This document shows positions 44,600 to 51,913 of a stretch of 64,000 nt of DNA, one piece after another; positions within the stretch are counted from its first letter, which is position 1, and the number at the start of each line of letters is the position of its first letter. The DNA is from Leptotrichia shahii (lineage in GTDB: Bacteria > Fusobacteriota > Fusobacteriia > Fusobacteriales > Leptotrichiaceae). The position numbers and the translations under genes were made by a program. Location: NCBI RefSeq assembly GCF_008327825.1, contig NZ_AP019827.1, positions 930,001-994,000 of the forward strand. Reading direction: 5' to 3'. A model generated the notes under the pieces. It worked only from the letters and a program-made list of their open reading frames with translations, made no database searches and was not told the DNA's origin.

Positions 44600-45425
44600 A
44601 AATAAAAAAGGATATCCGTATATATGGGCAGTTCCTATAAATACACAATTTGAGCTGGAGAATAATGTATCAGCATATATTGAGGTAAATGATGATTTTT
44701 TTTATGATAAATTTGAAATAAAAAAGGTTGTGAAAATAAATCCTTATGTGAGATTTAATAAAATTTTTACTGATTTTGTAAATTATTATGATAATTTTTT
44801 TGAACTTGAAAATAAACTTCAAAAGGATAATAAAATTAAAAATTTGACAACGGAAAATGTTGTTAAAAAAGAATCTAAAATAAGCAGTTTTAGACGCAGA
44901 AAAAATACAATTGACGAATCAAGAGAAAATAAAAAAGAATTTATTTTAAAGGATTTTAAGAAAAATATTGAAAATAATGCAATAAGTTATTTAAGGGAAC
45001 TTGATTTTGCAAGTGGAACGACAGTGATTGACATTTTTTGTGAAAAAATTTCAGAAGATATAAGAAAAGGAATTTTAGGAAAGAATTTAAAAAAATATTT
45101 TTTGCTTTTGAATAGGGAAGAGCAGGAATATGTGGCACTTTTGATCTATAATGAAAAAATTAATAATGTCAATTCTATGAAAAATTTTAAGTTTGGAATT
45201 AAATACTTTTTTTTAGATTCGCTTATTTATAGGGAAAAACATCAAAAAAATAAAATAATAATTTATATAAATAGAGAAAAAAATAAAGAGAATATCGCAA
45301 AAATAAAAACGTTAGAATTGTTATTTCTGGAATTTGGACTGGAATTGAAGATTTTTTGGAAGAATCATTTTGGAGTTGTAAGTGTTGAGGAAACAGTAAA
45401 AATTGATGAAATAGCAGTTTTTTAA
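44589..45425 (+). CDS. Uncharacterised protein of putative injection-system operon (gene 2)
   Basis: 278 residues, basic, strongly Lys/Asn-rich, with a variable charged middle (about 85-125) and a more conserved-looking C-terminal half (LLNREEQEYVALLIYNEKINNVNSMK...). No recognised domain. It may match a family sometimes misannotated as iron-dependent peroxidase in similar clusters, from memory only; no haem or metal motif supports that name. Start at 44589 (ATG, GGGGG upstream) overlaps the end of gene 1, so they are translationally coupled. Confidence 0.45.
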   Translation: MANKNKKGYPYIWAVPINTQFELENNVSAYIEVNDDFFYDKFEIKKVVKINPYVRFNKIFTDFVNYYDNFFELENKLQKDNKIKNLTTENVVKKESKISSFRRRKNTIDESRENKKEFILKDFKKNIENNAISYLRELDFASGTTVIDIFCEKISEDIRKGILGKNLKKYFLLLNREEQEYVALLIYNEKINNVNSMKNFKFGIKYFFLDSLIYREKHQKNKIIIYINREKNKENIAKIKTLELLFLEFGLELKIFWKNHFGVVSVEETVKIDEIAVF

Positions 45426-45446
45426 AAAAATTAAGGGGTGGGATAA

Positions 45447-45917
45447 ATGAAATACAGATTAAGAATTAGAGATGAGGAAAGTAAAAAGGAAATAAATGTA
45501 AGTGAAGATGAGATTATCGAAGTAAAATACAAAATTGGACTTGCAGAAGATACAAATTTAGCAAATAGCAGAAGCACAGTAGAAATGGAAATAACTGGAA
45601 AAATTATTTCAAATTTGGAAAATACTGGAAATAATTTAAATTCAGAAAATAAAAGTGTGAATGATGACTTGTATGAAAGAAATAAAAAAAATATAATAGA
45701 CTTGGTGGAATGGGCTGAGTCATATTTACAAAAAAGTGATTATAGAAATTTGGAAATGTTTGTTGATTTGGGATCAAATAAAAAAATGGATTTGAAGTTT
45801 ACAAATATGTTTGTGTATAAGTTTTCGCAGGAGATGAGTATTGAGAAAGGGATAGGGATTTTTAAACTGAAGTTGAGACAAAAATTTCATCAGAAAAATA
45901 AATTGGACATAAAATAA
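45447..45917 (+). CDS. Hcp / phage tail-tube-like protein
   Basis: 156 residues. The layout fits small tube proteins of T6SS-like or phage-like systems: N-terminal strands with DTNLANSRSTVEMEITGKI, a helix with LVEWAESYLQKSDYRNLEM, and a C-terminal strand pair LKFTNMFVYKFSQEMSIEKGIGIFKLKLRQK. The FTNxFVxxxxxExxxxEGxGxFxLxxRQK pattern is the best evidence. It has no signal peptide. A Ser/Asn-rich loop (about 57-75) looks inserted. Gene 3 of the operon; GGGGTGGG ribosome site. Confidence 0.5.
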   Translation: MKYRLRIRDEESKKEINVSEDEIIEVKYKIGLAEDTNLANSRSTVEMEITGKIISNLENTGNNLNSENKSVNDDLYERNKKNIIDLVEWAESYLQKSDYRNLEMFVDLGSNKKMDLKFTNMFVYKFSQEMSIEKGIGIFKLKLRQKFHQKNKLDIK

Positions 45918-46028
45918 CACTTAAATTAAAATTTTGTGGTATAATAAAAATGTGGATATTTTTAAATAAACTTAAAAATTATTTGAATTCTAAAAAAATT
46001 ACAAAATCTATTTTAGGAGAAAAGTACG

Positions 46029-46254
46029 ATGATCATAGATGTTGAATTAAACGAAAAAAAACAAAAACAGTTAAAAGAAGTTTTGGAATATGATAACAAC
46101 TTTATTAATAATTTGATATCAAAAGAATTAGATAGAATAGAAGAAAATGAACAAATTTCCAAATCAGAAATAAAAAGAATAATGAAATTATCTGAAAAGC
46201 TAAAAATCCCCAATGATACCTCTTGAAGATTTTGGAAAGAAAATGGGATTTTAA
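46029..46254 (+). pseudogene. Antitoxin of RelB/RelE-type module, frameshifted near its end
   Basis: Reads as a 65-residue acidic helical protein (IIDVELNEKKQKQLKEVLEYD...) ending at 46226. Removing one base from the A run near 46202-46206 continues it as ...SPMIPLEDFGKKMGF, with the stop at 46252-46254 directly before the toxin GTG, as expected in such operons. The short form may keep the DNA-binding part but lose the toxin-binding tail. An extended -10 TGGTATAAT lies at 45937-45945; AGGAG ribosome site. Confidence 0.55.
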
Positions 46255-46553
46255 GTGAAATATAGAGTATTGTTATCTAAATATGCAGCAAAAAAATTAC
46301 AAAAGATGGATAAAAATACAAGTAAAAAAATTTATGATTTTCTAAAAAAATAAACAATTCTGAAAATTCAAGAATCAAAGGGGAGGCTTTGAGCCATAAT
46401 TTAAAAGGATATTGGAAGTACAAACCATTAAAAAGTTACAGGATAGTAGTTGAAATACAAGATGATAAATTGATAGTTTTAGCTGTTGAAATAGAGCATA
46501 GAAGTAAAGTATATTCGATTTTAAATAAATTAAAAAAATCATTTTTAAAATAA
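46255..46553 (+). pseudogene. RelE/ParE-superfamily toxin, interrupted in an A7 run
   Basis: GTG start begins MKYRVLLSKYAAKKLQKMDKN and meets TAA at 46351 after 32 codons. A -1 shift at CTA-AAA-AAA-TAA gives NSENSRIKGEALSHNLKGYWK and then SYRIVVEIQDDKLIVLAVEIEHRSKVY, a clear RelE-type ribonuclease or ParE-like C-terminus, to 46551-46553 (99 residues). A AAA AAA is a known slippery heptamer, so either programmed frameshifting or a one-base deletion is possible. Confidence 0.65.
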
Positions 46554-46588
46554 ATAATGAAAAATTCAAATATAGGGAGTGAGTTTTT

Positions 46589-47350
46589 ATGAATAGAAAT
46601 ATTTTTATTACTGGTGCTACAAGTGGAATTGGTAAGGAAACTGCTTATGCATTTGCTAAAAATGGAGATAATGTAATTTTGTGTGCCAGAAATTTGGACA
46701 AGTTGAAGGAGATAAAGGCGGATATTGACAGGAAATATGGCACTAATGCATATATTTTTGTGCTTGATGTCACAAAGTATAATGATGTTGTGAAATTTAC
46801 TAAAAAAATACTGGAAGATGTGAAGAAAGTTGATGTACTTATAAATAATGCAGGGCTTGCTCTAGGGCTGGACAAGTTTCAAGATTATGATATTGCGGAT
46901 ATTGAACAGATGATAAATACAAATGTGAAGGGGCTGTTGTATGTTACAAGACAGATTTTGCCTAGCATGGTTGCAAATGATGAAGGGCATATTATAAATA
47001 TTGGATCGACTGCTGGAATTTATGCTTATGCAGGAGCTGCTGTGTATTGTGCTACAAAATCTTCTGTAAAAGTGTTGAGTGATGGGATTAGGATTGATAC
47101 GATTGATAAAAATATAAAAGTTACAACTGTTCAGCCTGGAATTGTGGAAACTAATTTTAGCAATGTGAGATTTCATGGGAATATGGAGCAGGCTAAAAAG
47201 GTTTATGAAGGAGTTGAGGCACTAAAGCCTGAAGACATTGCAAATACGATACTTTATATTGCAAATCAGCCAAAACACGTGCAAATTTCAGATATTACAA
47301 TAATGGCAACAAATCAGGCGACTGGATTTAATATTTATAGAAAAAAATAA
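46589..47350 (+). CDS. Short-chain dehydrogenase/reductase
   Basis: NAD(P)-dependent oxidoreductase of the SDR superfamily. Cofactor motif GATSGIGKETAYAFA, NNAG at about residue 87, catalytic Ser near 139, and YCATK (Tyr-x-x-x-Lys) near 152-156. 253 residues. The sequence resembles YdfG-type serine/3-hydroxy acid dehydrogenases (VETNFSNVRFHG), but the substrate is not certain. GGGAGTG ribosome site. Confidence 0.9.
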   Translation: MNRNIFITGATSGIGKETAYAFAKNGDNVILCARNLDKLKEIKADIDRKYGTNAYIFVLDVTKYNDVVKFTKKILEDVKKVDVLINNAGLALGLDKFQDYDIADIEQMINTNVKGLLYVTRQILPSMVANDEGHIINIGSTAGIYAYAGAAVYCATKSSVKVLSDGIRIDTIDKNIKVTTVQPGIVETNFSNVRFHGNMEQAKKVYEGVEALKPEDIANTILYIANQPKHVQISDITIMATNQATGFNIYRKK

Positions 47351-47351
47351 T

Positions 47352-47380
47352 TTGACAAATTAATGAAAATATAGTAAACT
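47352..47380 (+). promoter_or_regulatory. rplU operon promoter
   Basis: TTGACA (47352-47357), 17-base spacer, TAAACT (47375-47380). Confidence 0.75.
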
Positions 47381-47390
47381 AATTAAGATG

Positions 47391-47440
47391 TACGCGTAAA
47401 ATTGGTGGCTAATACCAATAATAGCGATAAATTATTTGGA
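47391..47440 (+). promoter_or_regulatory. Putative L21 leader structure
   Basis: Nested hairpin in the short rplU leader: ATTGGT (47401-47406) with ACCAAT (47414-47419), enclosed by CGC (47393-47395) and GCG (47424-47426), ending near GGAGGTG. Position and shape suit autogenous control by L21. Confidence 0.5.
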
Positions 47441-47451
47441 GGTGAACATAA

Positions 47452-47760
47452 ATGTTTGCAGTAATTAAAACAGGTGGAAAACAGTATAAAGTAGAAGTTG
47501 GAACTGTATTAAAAGTTGAAAAATTAGCGGCTGATGTTGATTCAGACATCGAAATTAATGAAGTTCTATTAGTTGGAGAAGGAGAAAACGTAACAGTTGG
47601 AACTCCAGTTGTAGAAGGAGCTAAAGTTGTAGCTACAGTTAAATCACATGGAAGAGCTGATAAAAAAATTAACTTTAAATATAACAAAAAAACTTACTAC
47701 AGAAAAAAAGGACATAGACAATCATTTACAGCAATTGAAATTAAATCAATTAATGCATAA
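47452..47760 (+). CDS. rplU: 50S ribosomal protein L21
   Basis: Large-subunit ribosomal protein. [16 protein letters not shown] at the N-terminus and [21 protein letters not shown] near the C-terminus are diagnostic. 102 residues, normal. First gene of rplU-prp-rpmA; TTGGAGGTGA ribosome site. Confidence 0.98.
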   Translation: MFAVIKTGGKQYKVEVGTVLKVEKLAADVDSDIEINEVLLVGEGENVTVGTPVVEGAKVVATVKSHGRADKKINFKYNKKTYYRKKGHRQSFTAIEIKSINA

Positions 47761-47820
47761 TTAAGATAGTATTAAAATTATAAAATTAATTTTTGAACTG
47801 TGAAAGATGTTGTGGTTTAA

Positions 47821-48165
47821 ATGATAAAAATAGAAACACAAAGACAAAATGGTAGAATAACATATTTTGAAATAAAGGGACATGCAGATTTTTCAGGATA
47901 TGGAGAAGATGTAATTTGTGCAGCTGTTTCATCGGTGGGACAAATGACGATTAATGGGCTTATTGAAACTTTGAAACTTGAAAAAAAATTGAAGTATGTT
48001 GAGAAGGATGGGCTTATTAGCTGTGATTTGAAGGATTCTGAATTAACTGATGAGGAACTGGAAAAGGCGGATATTCTGATTGAATCAATGTATTCATATT
48101 TAAAGGCGGTTGCAAGAAGTTATAGTGATTTTGTGAAACTTGGGGATAAAATAGAAGACAAATAA
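47821..48165 (+). CDS. prp: Ribosomal-processing cysteine protease Prp
   Basis: Cleaves the N-terminal extension from L27 in Firmicutes and Fusobacteria. Catalytic His and Cys are seen in GHADFSGYGEDVICAAVSS (about residues 21 and 33). 114 residues, normal. The start has only a weak ribosome site. Position between rplU and rpmA is the conserved arrangement, and the L27 here has the matching cleavage sequence. Confidence 0.94.
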   Translation: MIKIETQRQNGRITYFEIKGHADFSGYGEDVICAAVSSVGQMTINGLIETLKLEKKLKYVEKDGLISCDLKDSELTDEELEKADILIESMYSYLKAVARSYSDFVKLGDKIEDK

Positions 48166-48248
48166 TAAAAAATATTAGATTCACAAAAGTAAAATTTGAA
48201 AAAAACTATGAATTAAAAACATAAAGAAAAAATCGAGGAGGTTGGAAA

Positions 48249-48542
48249 ATGTTATTAAAATTAAACTTACAGTTATTTGCCTCAAAAAAAGGACAAGGAT
48301 CAACTAGAAATGGTAGAGACTCTAATCCTAAATATTTAGGAGTAAAAAAATATGATGGAGAAGCTGTAAAAGCAGGAAACATCATTGTAAGACAAAGAGG
48401 AAGTAAATTTTATGCTGGAACTAATGCAAAATTAGGAAAAGATTATACTTTATTCGCATTAACTGATGGATATGTAAAATTTGAAAAATTTGGAAAGGGT
48501 AAAAAAAGAGTAAGCATTTATCCTGAAAGAGCAGAAGCATAA
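48249..48542 (+). CDS. rpmA: 50S ribosomal protein L27 with Prp-cleaved extension
   Basis: Large-subunit protein near the peptidyl transferase centre. It starts [19 protein letters not shown]: the first nine or so residues are the extension removed by Prp, cleaving after LNLQLF to expose the mature ASKKG end. Core motif [17 protein letters not shown] and [10 protein letters not shown] follow. 97 residues. GAGGAGG ribosome site. Confidence 0.98.
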   Translation: MLLKLNLQLFASKKGQGSTRNGRDSNPKYLGVKKYDGEAVKAGNIIVRQRGSKFYAGTNAKLGKDYTLFALTDGYVKFEKFGKGKKRVSIYPERAEA

Positions 48543-48563
48543 TAAAAAAAATAGTATATTTTT

Positions 48564-48598
48564 AAAATACTGTCTTAGAAATAGGATGGTATTTTTTT
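48564..48598 (+). terminator. Terminator after rpmA
   Basis: AAAATAC (48564-48570) pairs with GTATTTT (48589-48595), followed by T residues. Partly offset alternative hairpins exist upstream. Confidence 0.6.
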
Positions 48599-48652
48599 AT
48601 CATATTGAAAATTAAAAAAGCAAAAATGAAAAAAGAAAAGAGGACAGTTAAG

Positions 48653-49753
48653 TTGAAAAGAGCGGTTATATTGGATACGAGTGCGATTATGTATAGAAGC
48701 CATTTTGCATTAATGGGAATGAAAAATAGCAGCGGAATGTCTACTGGAGCTACATTTGGTTTTATTAATACTTTAGAAAATGTGATTAGGGAGTTTAAAC
48801 CTGATTATTTAGTGGCTTGTCTGGATGTGAAAAGGGACGAGTTAGAGAGAACTGAAGAACTGGAGACTTATAAAGCACATAGGGAAAGTATGCCAGAAGA
48901 GCTTGTTATGCAAATTGATACTATTATGAAGGTTTTGGATGGATATAGGATTCCCAAATATAAGAAGGCTGGACAGGAAGCGGATGATGTTATTGCCACC
49001 TTCGCTACAAAATTTTCTAATGATGCTGATGAACAAATTGAGGTTTTTGTAATAACTGGAGATAAGGATTTGGCACAGCTTGTGGATGGCAAAATTAATA
49101 TTGCTTTGCTTGGAAAAGGGGATAAAAATTCTGCATTTAAGCATATAAAGACTGATGAAGATGTGGTTGAGTATTTGGGAGTTACACCTGATAAGATTCC
49201 TGACTTATTTGGGCTTATGGGAGATAAGTCGGATGGGATTCCAGGAGTTACGGGGATTGGTCCTAAAAATGGTGTGAAACTTATTACAGCTTATGGAAAC
49301 TTGGAAGGAATTTATGAAAATATTGAGGAAATAAAAGGGAAACAGAAAGAAAAATTACTGACTGATAAGGAAAATGCCTTTATAAGTCGGGAACTTGCAA
49401 CTGTGAAAAGGGAGCTTGATGTTGAATACGATAAAAATAAATTGAAATTTGAGGAAAAGGATTTTGACAGCCTTTTGAAACTTTATGAAGAGCTTGATTT
49501 TAAAAGATTTTCTAAAGCTGTGGAAGAAGAAAAGGAAAGATTCTTGCAAAATGGAAATCAAAAGGAACTTACTGAAGAAGAGAAGTTAGTTTTAGAAAAA
49601 AATAAAAAAATTGCTGAAGAAAAATTGGAAAAGAGAGACTTGAAAGAGAAAAAGTTGAAAAGCAGGAATTGGAGTATGATAAGGAAAATCCGATTTTTGA
49701 TGGAATTTCACATTTTTATGAGCATGTGGAGTACGAACATAATTCAGAAATAG
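48653..49753 (+). CDS. polA: DNA polymerase I, N-terminal part (5' nuclease), frame-interrupted
   Basis: Holds the 5'-3' flap nuclease of Pol I: RAVILDTSAIMYRSHFAL, GQEADDVIATFA, ITGDKDLAQLVD and GLMGDKSDGIPGVTGIGPKNG are all intact. The TTG at 48653 is preferred because of the upstream AAGAGGA and because KRAVILD is the expected N-terminus; upstream in-frame starts (48605, 48626) lack a ribosome site. The correct frame is lost near the A5 run at 49649-49653; from there to 49753 the translation (ending SMIRKIRFLMEFHIF...) is out of frame. Confidence 0.85.
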   Translation: MKRAVILDTSAIMYRSHFALMGMKNSSGMSTGATFGFINTLENVIREFKPDYLVACLDVKRDELERTEELETYKAHRESMPEELVMQIDTIMKVLDGYRIPKYKKAGQEADDVIATFATKFSNDADEQIEVFVITGDKDLAQLVDGKINIALLGKGDKNSAFKHIKTDEDVVEYLGVTPDKIPDLFGLMGDKSDGIPGVTGIGPKNGVKLITAYGNLEGIYENIEEIKGKQKEKLLTDKENAFISRELATVKRELDVEYDKNKLKFEEKDFDSLLKLYEELDFKRFSKAVEEEKERFLQNGNQKELTEEEKLVLEKNKKIAEEKLEKRDLKEKKLKSRNWSMIRKIRFLMEFHIFMSMWSTNIIQK

Positions 49754-51792
49754 ATAAAAAAATTGATGAAATTCAAGTTTTAAAAGAAAAGTTGACAATA
49801 GAATATGAGGCTCAGAAGAAAAAGGCAGAAGAGATTGCATTAGAAACTCAGAAAACTGAAAAAACTAAGAAAATTAAAGATGAAAAAGTGTATTTTGAGA
49901 AAAATTATGGAAAAGTTATTAGCTGGAATGATGCTTATTCTATGATTGAGAAAATGGATAAAAAAGTGGCTATTTTTGAGAATATGCTTGGACTTTCCAT
50001 TTGTGATGAAAAAACGAATATTGTGCTTTTGGACAGTGAACTTCAAGATATTTTGCAAAATGGAAAACAAGAAAATGTAGAATCTGGAGTACAAATTAAC
50101 TTGTTTAGTTTAAGTAATAATGTTGATGAAAAGAAAGATAATAAAAAAAATATTGAAAATATTTATAGATTGCTAAGTGAAAAAGAAATTATCGCTTATA
50201 ATGTGAAAGAATATATGAAAAATGGGGAAAGCGAGTATTTTGGATATTCTGTTGGCGGTAAAACTTATGGGATAAATAATGACAGGTTTGGAATAAAATG
50301 TACTGAATATTTTGATATTTTACTTGCAAGATATGTACTTGGGACAGAAAGTTTACAAGAAATTGAGGAAATAATTCTAGATGAGTTTGGTGTTGAGATT
50401 GCAACTTTTGAGGAAAAATTTAAGAAGGAGCGAAGAAAGAAGGATTTTAGCGATGTTTCAGATGATGTGATTTGTGAGTTTTTGTCAAAGAGAACGTTTT
50501 TTATTTATAAATTGGAAACAATTTTTAGAAACAGATTGCAAAATGAGCAATTTCTAAATATATTTGACAAGCTAGAAAGTCGATTAATACCAGTATTGGC
50601 ACAAATGGAGGAAACGGGGATAAAAATTGATAAGAAATATTTCAGTGAATTTCAAAATGAACTTGAGCAAAAGTTAAGTACGCTTGAAAATGAGATTCAC
50701 GAACTTGCCAATGAAAAATTTAATATTGATTCGCCACAACAATTAGGGGAAGTTTTGTTTGAAAAATTACAGCTTCCATCAGGCAAAAAGACAAAAACTG
50801 GATATTCAACAAATGTGGAAGTTCTGGAAATGATTGCTAACAATGGAGAATTGACAGAAGACAAACGGATGATTGGGAAAAAGTTGCTGGAATACAGGGC
50901 TTATAAGAAATTATTGTCAACTTATATTGAGCCAATTCCAAAACTGGCGGATAAAGATGACAGGATTCATACGACTTTTAACCAAAATGGAACATCTACT
51001 GGACGACTTTCATCGGCAAATCCAAATTTACAGAATATTCCTGTAAGAACAGATGATGGAATAAGGATTCGTACAGGTTTTGTTGCAAAGGAAGGGCATA
51101 GTTTGATTTCGTTTGACTATTCACAAATTGAATTGAGAGTTTTGGCGGAATTGTCAAAAGACAGGCATTTGGTGCAGGCGTATCAGGATAATCAGGATTT
51201 GCATAACCTGACAGCGAGAAAGATATTTTTCAAAACTGAAGAAGATGAAATTTCACGGCACGAGAGAAGTATTGCAAAAGTAATTAATTTTAGTATTCTT
51301 TATGGGAAAACACCGTTTGGACTGTCAAAGGAACTGGGGATTACGGTTCAGGAGGCTTCTCAATATATTACAACATATTTTGAGGAATATCCGAGAGTCA
51401 GAAAATTTTTGGATATTGTGACAGAAACGGCTAAACTTCATGGTTTTGTGGAAACTTTTTATGGTACGAGAAGATATATTAGCGGAATTAATGCGACAAA
51501 TAAAAATGTACAGGCACAGGCTGTAAGAATGGCGGTAAATACTGTTGTTCAGGGAACGGCGGCAAATATTATAAAAAAAGTTATGATTGAACTTTATGAG
51601 GAATTTAAAAATGATGAAAATATCAAAATGCTTCTTCAAGTTCACGATGAACTGATTTTTGAAGTTCGTGATGAATTTGCTAAGGAATATATGGAAAAAA
51701 TTGAAAAAATTATGGAAAAAACGGTTAAATTTAAGAAAGTTCCATTAAAAGCTAATGGAAGTGTAGCTAAAAATTGGGGATTATTGAAATAA
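49669..51792 (+). CDS. polA: DNA polymerase I, C-terminal part (polymerase), frame-interrupted
   Basis: Continues Pol I one base out of phase; its frame is open from 49618 and joins naturally as ...KEKKVEKQELEYDKENPIFD. After a long charged linker (to about residue 75) comes an exonuclease-like domain without the catalytic DxE (VAIFENMLGLSI), then a complete polymerase A domain: TSTGRLSSANPNLQNIP, SFDYSQIELRVLAEL, FSILYGKTPFGL and LQVHDELIFEV. A TTG at 49669 might restart translation, but one continuous ~1,050-residue protein is the likely ancestor. Confidence 0.85.
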   Translation: MEYDKENPIFDGISHFYEHVEYEHNSEIDKKIDEIQVLKEKLTIEYEAQKKKAEEIALETQKTEKTKKIKDEKVYFEKNYGKVISWNDAYSMIEKMDKKVAIFENMLGLSICDEKTNIVLLDSELQDILQNGKQENVESGVQINLFSLSNNVDEKKDNKKNIENIYRLLSEKEIIAYNVKEYMKNGESEYFGYSVGGKTYGINNDRFGIKCTEYFDILLARYVLGTESLQEIEEIILDEFGVEIATFEEKFKKERRKKDFSDVSDDVICEFLSKRTFFIYKLETIFRNRLQNEQFLNIFDKLESRLIPVLAQMEETGIKIDKKYFSEFQNELEQKLSTLENEIHELANEKFNIDSPQQLGEVLFEKLQLPSGKKTKTGYSTNVEVLEMIANNGELTEDKRMIGKKLLEYRAYKKLLSTYIEPIPKLADKDDRIHTTFNQNGTSTGRLSSANPNLQNIPVRTDDGIRIRTGFVAKEGHSLISFDYSQIELRVLAELSKDRHLVQAYQDNQDLHNLTARKIFFKTEEDEISRHERSIAKVINFSILYGKTPFGLSKELGITVQEASQYITTYFEEYPRVRKFLDIVTETAKLHGFVETFYGTRRYISGINATNKNVQAQAVRMAVNTVVQGTAANIIKKVMIELYEEFKNDENIKMLLQVHDELIFEVRDEFAKEYMEKIEKIMEKTVKFKKVPLKANGSVAKNWGLLK

Positions 51793-51913
51793 AAATAAAT
51801 TTTATATATGAAAAGTATATATATAATATATTTGACTAATTTTTTTAAAATTGCTAGAATGAATTATTAAAGGACACAGGATGTCGAAAATTTAAAATGA
51901 AGGAGGTATCAGT

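Noticed and set aside
38207-45917. Complete prophage
   Set aside because: No integrase, terminase, portal, capsid or lysis gene; only spike- and tube-like proteins separated by housekeeping genes.
46589-47350. SDR gene as fabG of fatty acid synthesis
   Set aside because: Sequence resembles YdfG-type dehydrogenases more, and it is not near the fab genes.
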